Assembly: GCA_010909165.1 (NCBI GenBank)
Contig: MU008155.1
Coordinates: 806,001 to 870,000 of the forward strand
Length of the DNA: 64,000 nt
Reading direction: 5' to 3'
Source of the DNA: Anthoceros angustus
Lineage: Eukaryota > Streptophyta > Anthocerotopsida > Anthocerotales > Anthocerotaceae
Shown one piece after another: positions 1 to 11,500 of this stretch. A program made the translations under genes and the position numbers. Every line of letters starts with the position of its first letter. Position 1 is the stretch's first letter. Under the pieces are notes generated by a model. The model ran no database searches. It was not told where the DNA came from and was given only the letters and a program-made list of their open reading frames with translations.

Positions 1-2682
1 TGGGTGTGTCCGTCTCGATTGCGCTTGATTGTCTGGCACTCCGCCACTAGGGTTGTAAACTCCCCAGACGCCCCTGCTTCGCCACAGAACTGCTACCTCC
101 CGCTGATCGCGCTTTGTGGCGGTGTAGGCATCCCTAACATATATAGACACTTTCTTATTTCTAAAATCACCAAAACCCAAGGACTCTATCTCCGACCTAC
201 CTATCCGGGGTCGAAAAACCTAAGGTTCAAAAAAAACAAATTATTATCCCAAGGGCCAAGGACCATTCTCGTATAAAAGACCTTACCCAGGCGATTCTCA
301 AAGCACTCTGCTATACAAACACTCTTAAAACAAAAAAAAAAAAAATCGTGCATCTCGACACTTCAGAGAGGGGCTAGTGTATATGTGGTCTTCCACACGT
401 GTATTCCATTTCTACCAGTATATATGGCAAAAGCCATAAACAATTAGTATACAAGCCAATAATAGCTATGGTAAAGAAAAAAGGTTGATAAAGGAATTAT
501 GACCTTGTGAGGTGGAAGAAGGTGACAGTTAATGGGCATGTTACTGTGATATTCAGGTCTGGGCACCACTAACAAATAGTTGTGAAGAGAGAGTGCAATG
601 AAGAGCGCTAGGAAAAACCTTAACTAATTGTACTCCCAATGGGGAGTAATAAAGAGGGGGACTGAGAGAGAAGAGAGAGAGGGGTCCTTGTTACAGTCAT
701 GTTGCAATTGCATGAGGGAATTGATAAACAATGCGTATGAGAGAGGGGATGTAGTTAAGAGGGTGAGGAGAGAGAGCCAGGTTCGTGTTAAGATTGTAGG
801 CCCACTTGGGGAAAGAAATGACAAACTTAATACCAAGCCTCCAAATGATGTTGCAAGTTAGAAGTGTAACATAAAATTGCAACAACGACTATAACATAGG
901 CTGCCCTTTCTAGTAGGGCAAGAAGCTGCCGTGATCTATGAGAAAACATATATGGAAATAGTTGTTGATGCAGTCGAGCCCGCCTTCATCTTAGTGTTGC
1001 TGTACATCATAATCTTCAATGCTGCTTATTCGTGTAAGCATGTCTCTCGGATCTTTGACATGGAGTTTAAGCATCCACTCCCTAATTTAGACTCGAATGG
1101 TGAGGCTTCTCCATAGAAAGTTCATGTAGTCCTTGTCCTCTAGACTGTGTTTATTACAAAGGGCAGAACCTTGTCCTCCCTTGACTACTTTTACTCCCAC
1201 TTAGTTCACATGTAGTCCATGGAATAACGATTCAGATTCAGTATTTAAACTGCGCAATATTTAAACTGCAAAGGAAGTAATGGCACATGCTTTAAACAAC
1301 TTCAAGCATTCCTGGATACAAGATTCAACATTGTTTGTACCTTAGAAAGCAGTTTGGAGAGACCGGTGGCCCGAGATGGTGACACTGAAGATAATAATTA
1401 GGCAGCCGGAGTCCCTTGAGCGAGTTCTTCAATGCAAGACGTTAATAAAACCTTTAACCTCTACCATGCCTTCTTAGTTTCCTAGCGTTCAAGTTTTGCG
1501 ATCCGCTGGGAATTCAGACCATGCTTGTTTAGAAGGTGTCTAGATTGCAATGGGGTTGCTTACTTGCTTGCAAGGAGAGCTGCGTGTCGGTTGTTGTATT
1601 GGCTCACGAGTTTGGTGGCTTCTGCAAGGAACTTACCGAGCCATAGTGGCAGGGCATTCAATATGGCCCTGACAGTATTTGTGCCTTGAAACAAAGTTGG
1701 CAAGCATCAATGGCTGGGCAGCATAGGAGGAAATGTGCTTCATCCTCCACTAGCCCGGTTCTGGTAGCCCGGTTCTGGAGCATTGGCAGGTGCACCCTAG
1801 GCAATTGTTTTGGGCAAGGACCATCCTGAGTTGATGTGCCTTGGTGCGGAATCGAACAATTAACCTGGTGAGATCGGAAAGAAAGGGCTGTTGGAAATAT
1901 CGTTGGATCTGGTAGGTAGTGCTTTGGTGGACATGTTGAAGGTAGTGCAGCTTACTTGGCCCTGGCAAGGTTGGAGGCCATACCTTTCTAAGGAAAACAT
2001 TCTCAATATCGGTTTCCGTTATCTTGGCACCCAAATCTTTGGGGAGATCCCACCTGGCAAGCCAATTGGCTAAAGAGAGTAGCCAGCCCGAGAGGTGATT
2101 GATGCCATCTTCTGCTGAGAGTTGGCAAGCCTACCTGACGAGGGCAAAGTTTTCCATGATCCAAATGTTGTGTCTAAAATGGACACACTACTTCAGAGCT
2201 TGTATCTCAGATGACATTTTTCGCTCTCATCCTCTTGTGTCAAACCCTAAACCATAAAAATAATTCAAATAAATATATAAATTAATTTTATATCGATGAA
2301 ATTATATAGAATATCGTATCCCATTGATGATACATGGACTATGATACGGTCCATTGCACACATGACATAAGTCTATATATACGCCAATTTTGGACCGGTA
2401 GTTCACGGGACCGTCGGTCCCCGAGAAAAATGAGGGACCGGGATCGGGAGCGGGATAAGGACCGGCAACTTCCGACCGCCAGCCCCGAACTAGTTAGAGA
2501 CCGGGACCGAGGCCGGGACGAAGTCAATCTGAAACCGGCACGTTCGCTAGTGCAGTGCACCGCCGGCCAGTATAAGAAAAGAAGAAGTCTACCGTATTAT
2601 AGAGCTCGAGGAAGATAACGTATCCAGTCCACCCTTTCTACGTCGGATGCAGCACTATCGTGTGTGGAGAGCCGAGAGCGAG

Positions 2683-2722
<40 letters not shown>

Positions 2723-3567
2723 GTGACGATGATCATGCAAGCTCCCCTTGCGGGTCGAATGTCCCCGGGTGTGCAAAGCAACTTGGAAATAATAAAGCTT
2801 TTAGGTACCTAGTATCGATCGAGCATCCGTCAGGAAAAGAATAAACTATCTTACTGGTCAAGCCCGGAGGAGCGTTGCGTTTTGAACACTTGGAGGAAGC
2901 TCCGCAGTATCTTGCATGTGCTGCGAATGTGCTCCTAGAAAATTGGTACTGGGACGGTGCGGCCGCTCTACAATTGCCCTACCGTGGCCATTCTCGCCAC
3001 TGCTGGTTACCGGCATGTATAGACCTGCCGCTGGGCGTCGCAGGATGCTTGGGCTGCTGCTTGGCTGACTCGTCAATTCGCGTTGAGCAATGCCTCAGTC
3101 TTCGCCTTCCTCTGACGCGCCGCATTGGTGTCGTCTCAGCCTCTGCACAACAAAACTCGAGGATTGGCCTTATGGAAGCTCAGGGCAAGCTTTGTCGGCG
3201 TTTCTCTGCCGGTACGTGAGTCCTAAGCGCCGGCAGGGGCTCGCTGAATGCATGCGGGGGTCTCTTCCGCAAGGAATTTGAAAGGCTGAGGCCGGGGTGG
3301 CGGAGGAGCGGTCTTGTTTGCTTGCTGTGGAGGCTGTATCTGTACTTCTCCGAGGCAAGCATGAGATACTCGGAGCTGCCAGAAACGGGGAGCATGCGGA
3401 TTCCTCGGAATCGTTCGATATCGGGGAATCGGCACTTTGAGCAATTTAGGCCTCGGTCCGGAGCTGATCTTCCGAGGGAATTGCTGTCGGGTGCGGTGTA
3501 GCACGGCCGTTTCGAGATGGGACTGCCTTGACTGATGGGGGTCACGAGATTAGGTTTGTGACTCGCC
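1..3567. other. intergenic region upstream of ALA2-type gene
   Basis: I see no recognisable gene here. The first 1.3 kb is AT-rich with short frames only. A minus-strand frame at 1750-2034 (94 codons) ends in a Cys-rich segment and could be a decayed retroelement, but I cannot show it. A 14-bp unit is duplicated in tandem near 1747-1774. From 2400 to 2560 the sequence is rich in GGGACC-type words and a plus-strand frame reads as alternating Arg-Asp/Glu. This looks like low-complexity DNA rather than a gene. The last few hundred bases before 3568 have higher GC and probably include the promoter and 5' UTR of the flippase gene; no TATA box or transcription start could be assigned. Confidence 0.5.
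2682..2723. repeat. hexanucleotide microsatellite (GCATGG)n
   Basis: Seven perfect head-to-tail copies of GCATGG. On the plus strand they fall in a short frame reading alternating His-Gly, with no sign that it is a gene. Slippage-prone simple repeat. Confidence 0.9.
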
Positions 3568-6500
3568 ATGGCCAAGCGGAGGATTCCACCTATGGAGCGC
3601 TTCCTCGGGCCCTCCCACAGACTGATCTATGTGAACGACAGTGGCCCCACGGCGGATGTGTACAGTGACAATAAAATCTCCAACACCAAGTACAATTTGT
3701 TGAATTTTATTCCCAAGAATCTCTGGGAGCAATTCAGTCGGTTCATGAACCAGTACTTCCTGCTCATTGCCTGTTTGCAGCTATGGCCCCTCATCACGCC
3801 TGTGAGCCCGGTGAGCACATGGGGACCGCTTATTATCATTTTCGCAGTCTCTGCGTCCAAGGAGGCTTGGGATGATTACTATAGATACACGCAGGACAAG
3901 GTGGCAAATGAAAGGAGAGTATGGGTTGTGCAAAATGGCTTGAAAACCCAGATTCGGTCTCAAGACGTTCATGTGGGGGATCTCGTGTGGATCTCCCAGA
4001 ACGACGAGGTTCCCTGTGATATGGTGCTCTTGGGCACATCGGAGCCTAATGGTGTCTGTTATGTGGAAACTGCTGCTATAGATGGAGAGACCGATCTCAA
4101 AACTAGGTCTGTGCCTCTCCCTTGCACAGGTCTGACCAGCGACCTCTTGCACAAGGTGAAGGGTCTGATACAATGTCCCGGCCCAGATGCAGATTTGAGA
4201 AGATTCGATGGTAATTTGAGGCTATTTCCTCCATTCGTGGACAATGATTTTTGTCCTCTCACAGCAAATAACATATTGTTGCAGTCATGCACCATGCGGA
4301 ATACAGAATGGGCTTGTGGTGTTGCCGTGTACACAGGGAATGAGACGAAAGTTGGGATGAGCAAGGGCCTTCCAGAGCCAAAGCTGACTGCCGTAGACAG
4401 CATGATTGACAAACTGACCGCTGCAATTTTTGCTTTTCAACTGGTAGTTGTGCTCATTCTTGGGGTGGCTGGGAACATCTGGAGGGCTTGGGAGTCTCGA
4501 AAAATGTGGTTTCTGAAGTACCCCAAGCATACCCCGTGGTTTGAGTTTTTGGTGATTCCGCTCCGATTTGAGCTCCTTTCTTCCATTATGATCCCAATCT
4601 CTATCAAGGTCTCCCTGGATTTAGCAAAAGGTCTGTATGCCAAGTTCATTGACTGGGACCTGCATATGTATGATGAAAGGACTGATACACCCGCTGCTGT
4701 TGCTAATACTGGTATCAGTGAAGATCTGGGTCAAGTGGAATTTATCCTTACAGACAAGACTGGGACGCTAACTGAGAATATCATGCTGTTCAAAAGGTGC
4801 TGCATCAAAGGCACATCTTATGGTGGGCTATCTGGTGATGCTCTTACAGATTCCTTACTGACAAGAGCTGTTGGGCTTAAGGATCCAGATGTTGTAAAGT
4901 TCTTGATGGTCATGACTATGTGTAACACCGTGGTCCCCAGCAAAAGTGTGGAGGGAATTGTGTCCTACAAAGCACAGTCTCAGGATGAGGAAGCTTTAGT
5001 TAATGCAGCTTACCAGCTTGGCATGGTTCTGACGTACGTAGTTGGCTCGACTATTGAAGTTAGTTTCCTAGGAACAGTGCTGAAGTATGAGCTGCTGGAT
5101 GTTCTCGAGTTTACATCAGACAGGAAAAGGATGTCTGTGGTAATCCGTGATGCTGTGACAAGGAAGCTGATGCTGTTGACCAAAGGTGCTGATGAGGCAA
5201 TGTTGCCCTTTGCTCGAAGTGATCAGCTAGTCCGACCGGTAGCTGAGGTTTCTGAAAATTATGCAAGAACAGGTTTGAGAACCCTGTGCCTTGCATATCG
5301 TGACTTGAGTGAGGAGGAGTATCTGGGATGGTCATCTGAATTTCGGGCAGCGAGCAGCTCTACAACAGAGAGAGACTGGAAAGTTGCTGAGATCTGCCAG
5401 CGGTTAGAGAGAAATTTTGAGCTCCTTGGTGTAACAGGCATTGAGGATAAGTTGCAGGAAGGTGTCCCAGAGACCATAGAGACTCTGAGGAAGGCTGGAA
5501 TTAACTTCTGGATGTTGACCGGGGATAAGCATAGTACAGCAGTTCAAATTGCATTGGCTTGCAACTTGGTGCTGCCTGAACCACATGGTCACATCTTGCA
5601 CATTGAAGGGAAGACCCCGAATGAGGTGTCTGTCAGTCTGGAGAGGGTGCTACGCACTTTGCGCATTGCTTCAGTTGAGCACAAAGATGGAGCATTTGTT
5701 ATAGATGGTTTGGCTCTTGAAATGGCGCTGCAGCACCGCTATGATTCTTTTGTTGAGTTAACAATGCTTTCCAAGACAGCCATATGCTGTCGAGTGACCC
5801 CTTCTCAAAAGGCCCAGCTTGTGGACATGGTGAAGAGCTGTGATTATCGAACATTGGCCATTGGTGATGGCGGTAATGATGTTAAAATGATACAGGAGGC
5901 CCATGTTGGAGTGGGACTTAGTGGACATGAAGGTCTGCAAGCAGCAAGGGCTGCAGACTTCAGCATTGGGAAATTTAGATTTCTGAAACGACTCATATTG
6001 GTACATGGGCGATACTCATACATTCGGACCTCATTTCTTGCGCAGTATTCTATATACAAGTCTTTGCTCATCTGCTTCATCCAGATATATTTCTCTTTCC
6101 TTTCAGGATTAGCAGGAACAAGTCTTTTCAATTCCTTTAGTTTGATGGCCTACAACGTGGTATACACAAGCATACCAGTTATGATGGCAACTCTGGATAA
6201 GGATATAAGCGAGAAGACCGTTCTTCAGCATCCCCAAATTCTGTTTATTTGTCAAGCAGGGAGGATGATGAATCCGAGTACGTTTGCTGGGTGGTTTGCA
6301 CGAGCAGTTTTCCATGCAGGGGTCGTCTTTGTAGTGACTATTCATGTCTATGCGCACAGCAAAAGTGACACAGAAGAGCTGTCCATGGTTGCGCTTTCTG
6401 GTTGCATTTGGTTGGAGGCGTTTCTTGTTACTTTGGAAACAAACACTTTCACCATCTATCAGCTCGTTGCAATTTGGGGCAACCTTCTAGCATTTTACCT

Positions 6501-6957
6501 CATCAACTTCGTGGTGAGCATGTTCAGGCGAGGTGGGATGTACACTATAATGTTCCGGTTATGTGCGCAGCCCACATACTGGTTGTCTCTGCTGCTGATA
6601 GTAGTGGCAGGAATGGGACCGGTGCTTGCCCTCAAGTATGTGCGCTTTGTGTATCGACCTAGTGCAATCAATGCACTGCAGCAGCTGGAAAGGTCACGGC
6701 CACTCTATTCAGGAGCATCCAGTGTGCAGACAGCTGGGAGAAGCATGGACAAGGATTACACGCGTCTCCCTCTGACCAGAATATGTGCTGATGAGGGATC
6801 AGCGTATGATCCAGGGTCCGTCTATGAACCTCTCCTGTGTTGTAACTCGTCTTCCAGATTAACATGGGGAACGGGAGGTGCTCCACCTATTGAATACTTC
6901 GATTATCTGCCTCCAAGCCCGCCGCCCTTATCCTACTCACAGAACAAGAACAAGTGA
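3568..6957 (+). CDS. ALA2: P4-ATPase phospholipid flippase, ALA2 type
   Basis: Predicted aminophospholipid flippase of 1129 residues. By family knowledge it moves phospholipids to the cytosolic leaflet of endomembranes, with an ALIS/CDC50 beta subunit. All P-type signatures are visible: DGET of the actuator domain at about residue 172, PISIK in membrane segment 4, the phosphorylated Asp in DKTGT at residue 396, the nucleotide-domain EFTSDRKRMS near 513, KGAD, TGDK at 651 and GDGGND at 766. A run of C-terminal membrane helices follows. The N-terminal text (FLPKNLWEQF-like, NQYFLLIACLQLWPLITPV) and the tail motif PVYEPLL-like resemble Arabidopsis ALA2, which is 1107 aa. The ATG at 3568 is the first of the frame and gives a family-like N terminus. 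The whole gene is one open exon, which is unusual because Arabidopsis ALA2 has many introns. The frame is intact, with no missing motif. Identity as a P4-ATPase is very sure and the ALA2 subclass sure. Confidence 0.96.
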   Translation: MAKRRIPPMERFLGPSHRLIYVNDSGPTADVYSDNKISNTKYNLLNFIPKNLWEQFSRFMNQYFLLIACLQLWPLITPVSPVSTWGPLIIIFAVSASKEAWDDYYRYTQDKVANERRVWVVQNGLKTQIRSQDVHVGDLVWISQNDEVPCDMVLLGTSEPNGVCYVETAAIDGETDLKTRSVPLPCTGLTSDLLHKVKGLIQCPGPDADLRRFDGNLRLFPPFVDNDFCPLTANNILLQSCTMRNTEWACGVAVYTGNETKVGMSKGLPEPKLTAVDSMIDKLTAAIFAFQLVVVLILGVAGNIWRAWESRKMWFLKYPKHTPWFEFLVIPLRFELLSSIMIPISIKVSLDLAKGLYAKFIDWDLHMYDERTDTPAAVANTGISEDLGQVEFILTDKTGTLTENIMLFKRCCIKGTSYGGLSGDALTDSLLTRAVGLKDPDVVKFLMVMTMCNTVVPSKSVEGIVSYKAQSQDEEALVNAAYQLGMVLTYVVGSTIEVSFLGTVLKYELLDVLEFTSDRKRMSVVIRDAVTRKLMLLTKGADEAMLPFARSDQLVRPVAEVSENYARTGLRTLCLAYRDLSEEEYLGWSSEFRAASSSTTERDWKVAEICQRLERNFELLGVTGIEDKLQEGVPETIETLRKAGINFWMLTGDKHSTAVQIALACNLVLPEPHGHILHIEGKTPNEVSVSLERVLRTLRIASVEHKDGAFVIDGLALEMALQHRYDSFVELTMLSKTAICCRVTPSQKAQLVDMVKSCDYRTLAIGDGGNDVKMIQEAHVGVGLSGHEGLQAARAADFSIGKFRFLKRLILVHGRYSYIRTSFLAQYSIYKSLLICFIQIYFSFLSGLAGTSLFNSFSLMAYNVVYTSIPVMMATLDKDISEKTVLQHPQILFICQAGRMMNPSTFAGWFARAVFHAGVVFVVTIHVYAHSKSDTEELSMVALSGCIWLEAFLVTLETNTFTIYQLVAIWGNLLAFYLINFVVSMFRRGGMYTIMFRLCAQPTYWLSLLLIVVAGMGPVLALKYVRFVYRPSAINALQQLERSRPLYSGASSVQTAGRSMDKDYTRLPLTRICADEGSAYDPGSVYEPLLCCNSSSRLTWGTGGAPPIEYFDYLPPSPPPLSYSQNKNK

Positions 6958-7366
6958 TGTTCCCCTTTCCTGAAAACCCCTCGTCTTTCCAAGTCTCTTT
7001 GTCGAACGTGAGACGCAGCTTGTACTGTAATTCTTTCTTGTAAACGTAGCCATATGTGGAGTCCGTGCGTGGGCTGGAAGCCTGAGATCAATTCAGGGTT
7101 TCAAGCACAACCAGCCATTCAACGGTGTTTACTCCAGTCTTGATGCTGTGATGTGAATACAGACAAAAGCTGCAGCTTCGGACTCAGTTGGTTCATTGTC
7201 GGTGAGACTAACCCAAATCAGAATGCAGCTTTACGACAGCAAATTGTTATAACATTATCCACAGACCAGTAAGCCCAGGACGCGGGCGCATGGTTCGCCA
7301 TTGTAGGCGCATGGCGGGCGGGTCTCGGTGATGTGAAGCTCCGAGGGGTCACCGACAAAAGTGAGG
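6958..7366. other. ALA2 3' UTR and FdC1 promoter/5' UTR
   Basis: About 0.4 kb between two genes on the same strand. It holds no coding sequence that I recognise. It must contain the 3' UTR of the flippase gene and the promoter of the ferredoxin gene, but I cannot place the poly(A) site or the TATA box. Confidence 0.5.
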
Positions 7367-7846
7367 ATGGCGGCCTCGCTTTCGTCCTCCCTCTGTGCCT
7401 GCGCTAGCGGTGGTCTGGCGCGGGAGCGCGTTGAGGTTCCTTCCTCCAGAGTAGGAAGCACAGGCCGGTTTCTCCCCTCACGCAACGGGTGGCATGGAGG
7501 AAGCAGCCCCAGCAGGCGGCGACTGCAATGCAGAGCGCACACCGTGGAGGTACTACATGGCGGGAAAAAGCATGTGCTGGAGGTGGATGAGGACGAGAGC
7601 ATTTTGTCCAAGGCGTTGGACGCGGGGTTGGATTTGCCGTATGATTGTCAGCTAGGAGTGTGCATGACTTGCCCCGCCAAACTGGAGCAAGGGAAAGTAG
7701 ATCAGTCGGAAGGGATGCTCAGCGACGACGTCGTTGATCAAGGTTACACACTCATGTGTGTCGCCTATCCCCGCTCTGACTGCAGAATTCGCACTATTCC
7801 AGAAGACGAGCTGCTCTCCCTGCAGCTCGTCACATCTGGAGATTAG
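7367..7846 (+). CDS. FdC1: chloroplast 2Fe-2S ferredoxin C1
   Basis: Single-exon gene for 159 residues. Residues 1 to about 56 are Ser/Arg-rich with almost no acidic residues, as expected of a chloroplast transit peptide. The ferredoxin domain follows, with the four cluster ligands at Cys94, Cys99, Cys102 and Cys131 (spacing C-x4-C-x2-C-x28-C). The surrounding text (SKALDAGLDLPYDC, GVCMTCPAKL, GMLSDDVV, IPEDELLSLQL) matches plant FdC1 rather than photosynthetic ferredoxin. FdC1 is an electron carrier that receives electrons from photosystem I but has an extended C terminus and does not readily reduce NADP reductase (family knowledge). An in-frame GTG lies two codons upstream; the ATG at 7367 was chosen. 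Arabidopsis FdC1 is also intronless, so the lack of introns is normal. It is convergent with the kinesin gene downstream. Confidence 0.95.
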   Translation: MAASLSSSLCACASGGLARERVEVPSSRVGSTGRFLPSRNGWHGGSSPSRRRLQCRAHTVEVLHGGKKHVLEVDEDESILSKALDAGLDLPYDCQLGVCMTCPAKLEQGKVDQSEGMLSDDVVDQGYTLMCVAYPRSDCRIRTIPEDELLSLQLVTSGD

Positions 7847-8575
7847 GCTGGGCGTTCATCCCTTTGAGTTCATATTTTTGGTAGAGAGTAGTTTTTCTCA
7901 AATACCTCCTCCGGGAGGCAATGTACTCTTCGGACTGCAGGAAACCAGGAAGGGGAACAGTCTTTGTCACTCGTGTCATTTTCTCGGCGTCGTCTTAGTT
8001 TTCCGGCTAAAGAGATGAGAAAAAGGTGACAACCAGTTGGACGGTGCATCAGAGAGTACATACCTCACCAATCTGAGTTGATACATTTGTTGGATACATC
8101 ATATGAAATCTTGTTTATACCATATGAAGTCTTTACTATACCATATGAAACCTTTATTATACATGGGTGGGGGATACTAACAAAGAGAATCAGCACAAGT
8201 TCATCAAGATGATGCTCCTCCTCGAGGCTTGAACTTGGGTTCAGCTAGCCTGCTCTTACCCTCTGACGCTGAAGAATTAGTTTTACAGCCAGATTGCCGG
8301 TACAGACGGATGACAATTGAACGGTTCTCAATTGCGCCACATAAATACATACCATGCCATTCTATAGCCAACACCGTTGCAACTCAAGTAGCCTTGAATG
8401 CAGGGCACATTGTAGACAAGTTGATGACGACCCTTTCTGAGAAAGGCGAAACTGCGTGCTACTGAATCTGCAGAAACTTGTGAAATAGCTCAAGTAGAAG
8501 GGAAGACATTGGAAACTCATCTCACACGCTCTCACCTTGACATCTAAGAGCCAGCACAGCGTCAAGCAGGGAAAC
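7847..8575. other. convergent 3' region between FdC1 and kinesin-14
   Basis: Shared 3' flank of two convergent genes. It contains the 21-bp tandem repeat at 8100-8162 and short frames only. Both 3' UTRs and poly(A) sites must lie here; I could not assign them. Confidence 0.5.
8100..8162. repeat. 21-bp tandem repeat, three copies
   Basis: Three adjacent 21-bp units, each beginning CATATGAA and ending TTTATAC, CTATAC or TTATAC, with a few substitutions between copies. The repeat is AT-rich and lies in the interval between the convergent FdC1 and kinesin genes. Confidence 0.85.
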
Positions 8576-11500
8576 TCAAGCAGGAGAAGTAAATGTATGG
8601 GAGAGGGTTTGTCGCCGTGGGACACCTATTTCACAGGTGTTCACCTTAGCAGCAAAGCGCAAGGAGCACAGAGATTCATTCAGAGACTTGGAGTCAGGTG
8701 ATATGTTGACAAACATCAGCGTCTTCGAGTCTCCTCCAAGGCAGGGCTGCATTCAGCATCAACGGGTTAGGCAGAAGCTAACAAACGACTCCCAAAGAAG
8801 AAAACACGTGAACATGCGACTTCCATACCTGGAGGAGATAAGTCAGCTTCGAATTGCGGTAGGGAATATGCTGTTCCTTGTTGGCTATAGCCATGATCAC
8901 ATCGCCTAGGCTGGATAAACTTTTGTTTATAGCCTGAAAACGAAATGCTGTTAACACACGAAACTGCTGACGCGAAGTACTGCAAAGAGCGGCACTCATG
9001 GCAATTTTAGAGGCTTGTACTGACCTGTGTTTCCTTCAGCCGATCGCCTATCGCACCACTTCTCGAAAGGCGTTCGCTACCAGCTAGATCAATCATATTC
9101 AACACACCTTGGACCTGCTGCTCAGTGCTCTGCAAACACACAGAGAATCTTCAGCAAATGCTATTTGGAAGAGCAATCCAGCCGATAGGGAAATAGAACG
9201 AGGAGGTAAAGCACACCTCATTGTGTCCTGATATCCTCAATGTGAATACACAATGACTTCGTGAGGACTGCTCGTTCATCGCGGTCTTACCAACAGTCCT
9301 GATTCAGAAAAGACCACTTACATAAGGTGACCTGAGGTGTGCAATATGCGCAAACATTTCACCACACAGATCGGGATCAGAAACTAACCTGCTTAAAGAA
9401 GCACGACTGAGCAAAGAAGAGACTTCCCTCCAGCTGACAACTTCGACCACTGTCAGGTCAGATACGATTGTATTGCCATTTTGATCATGCTTCACAATGT
9501 ATTGCTGCTTGGATCCACTGTCACTTCGCGCCTCGACATTGCGAGGACTCGCAAGAAGATCTCGAATGGTTTCATTGTAGATCTCCAACATTGAGGCCTG
9601 TCGAAATAGGAGGGACGTTTACATCAGAGTGAGAGGACAGCAAGACAGTCAAGCGTTACCGCCCAGTTTAACATCAAAAAATTTCTCTACACCATCAAGG
9701 CAAATCTGACCTGCATTTTAAAATTCCAGCCCTGAGTCTCGAGTGTCTGACTTGATTGGAACACCTGCTCTAAAGCTCTGGGTATCACACCCTTATCGTC
9801 TGGATGGTTGGGACTTCCCATCATAGTGTGTGTTTTCCCAGATCCTGTTTGTCCGTATGCAAAAATGCAAACCTGCAAAAAGCCGAGCTTGTAAGAACAC
9901 TACTCAGACCTGACAAGATCGGTAAACCAGTCAGGCCACGGATGTGACTGCAGACAGGTTGTACCTTGTATCCATCCAGTGCACTTTGCACAAGCTGGGA
10001 AATCTCAGTGAAGACGTGTTGCTGTTGGACATCAGGACCAAACACTTTGTCGAACGAGAACACATGTTTTGAACCTGCAACAAACAGCCTATCAAAACGT
10101 TTCTGCCCGAAAGACCGAATTACAAACATTTTCGGCCATATTTGCTGACATACCTTGCGGCTGCAGAAGCTCAATGCCACGACCAAGAAGGTCAATAGAA
10201 TTTGGATACTGAACAACGGGCAGTTCTGCTGTTTCTTCATCTTCAGGAAGGATGGGCCGAACTCTGCAGAATACTCTTATGTTCCCTTTCAGTTCCTGCA
10301 AAAAAAATCGTCCATTGACAACCAGGAAAAGGGCATAATAATGCAGCATAACAGAACAAAAGCGTCTGTCAAGGGATGGTCAGAGGCTGCAAGGAATTAC
10401 AAGGATTGTATTGTGAAGCTTTTTCCGGAGAAGCTCTCCTTCAATGACACGAGTCTCAGCTTCACTAAGGCGAGCCTGCAGGTCTTCCGTCTTTTTTCTC
10501 TGGAGCGTTGTCTCTGATTTTAGTGCCTGCAGTCTGGTCTCTGACTCCTGAGGTGGAGAAAAGTGATCTACGTGAGGAACAACTTCTTCGGAGCAAAACC
10601 TCTAGAACATACAGCAACCAACAAAACGGACCTCCAGCTGATGATTTGCAAGATCAAGCTGCAGTTTCAAGTTGTTGATGAGGTCTGACTGACTCATGCA
10701 GCTTTCCTGTAAATCGAGGTTTGAAAATTGGTGCGCTTTCGTCCAGAGAAAAACAAACACATGTCGGTAATTGTGAGATGCCAATCAGAGAAATGACAGT
10801 TTCGCCATACCTCCAGAGCAGCTGCTTTGTTCTGAATGAAATCCAAATCTGCAGCAGTACGTCCGGTGCACTCCTTGTACAATGCATTCTCTGAGGCTAA
10901 AACTTGATTCTGACTCAATTGTTGGTCTCGCTCTTCCACTAACCGCTGAATTTCAGCACGAAGTCTGTCGCCATCATCAATAAGTATCTTTTTCTGCCTC
11001 TGTGCTTCTTGAAGTGTTGTCTGAAAGAAACATTCATTAACGAAAGACAATAAAAACGTTGAATAACTGTGCATACCTGTTTCAAGAACTCAGTGCAAGC
11101 ATTCAATATGTGCATACCTTCGTAGAGTCAAGTTGGCTCTGAAGAGCTGCAGAATGTCCTCGGAGTGTACTGAGGGTTTCCATGATGACAGCTTTTTCCT
11201 TTTGGATCCTGGCGATTGCTTCAGCTGCGACAGTACCATCTGCTTGGAGTTTGCAGTTATACTGCTGCAAACTTGCATTGTATTCCTGCAGCCTCTTGTT
11301 GATATCTTGCAGGGATCCAACCTATAAACGATTGAAAACAGTCAGCCAAAGCCTTTCACGACCCAAATCATTTGTCAAGCCTGACTTTGGAAATCAGCAA
11401 GGTGTAAACATTTGACTGTCTTACTTGCTGGGTCGCAGTAGCCAGTTCCTTTCGTGCCTTGTCCAATTCATCAGTTAGATGAGATTGCTTCCTAACTGCA

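Noticed and set aside
1750-2034. Possible LINE reverse-transcriptase tail on the minus strand
   Set aside because: A Cys-rich end is suggestive, but there is no catalytic motif and the frame is short.
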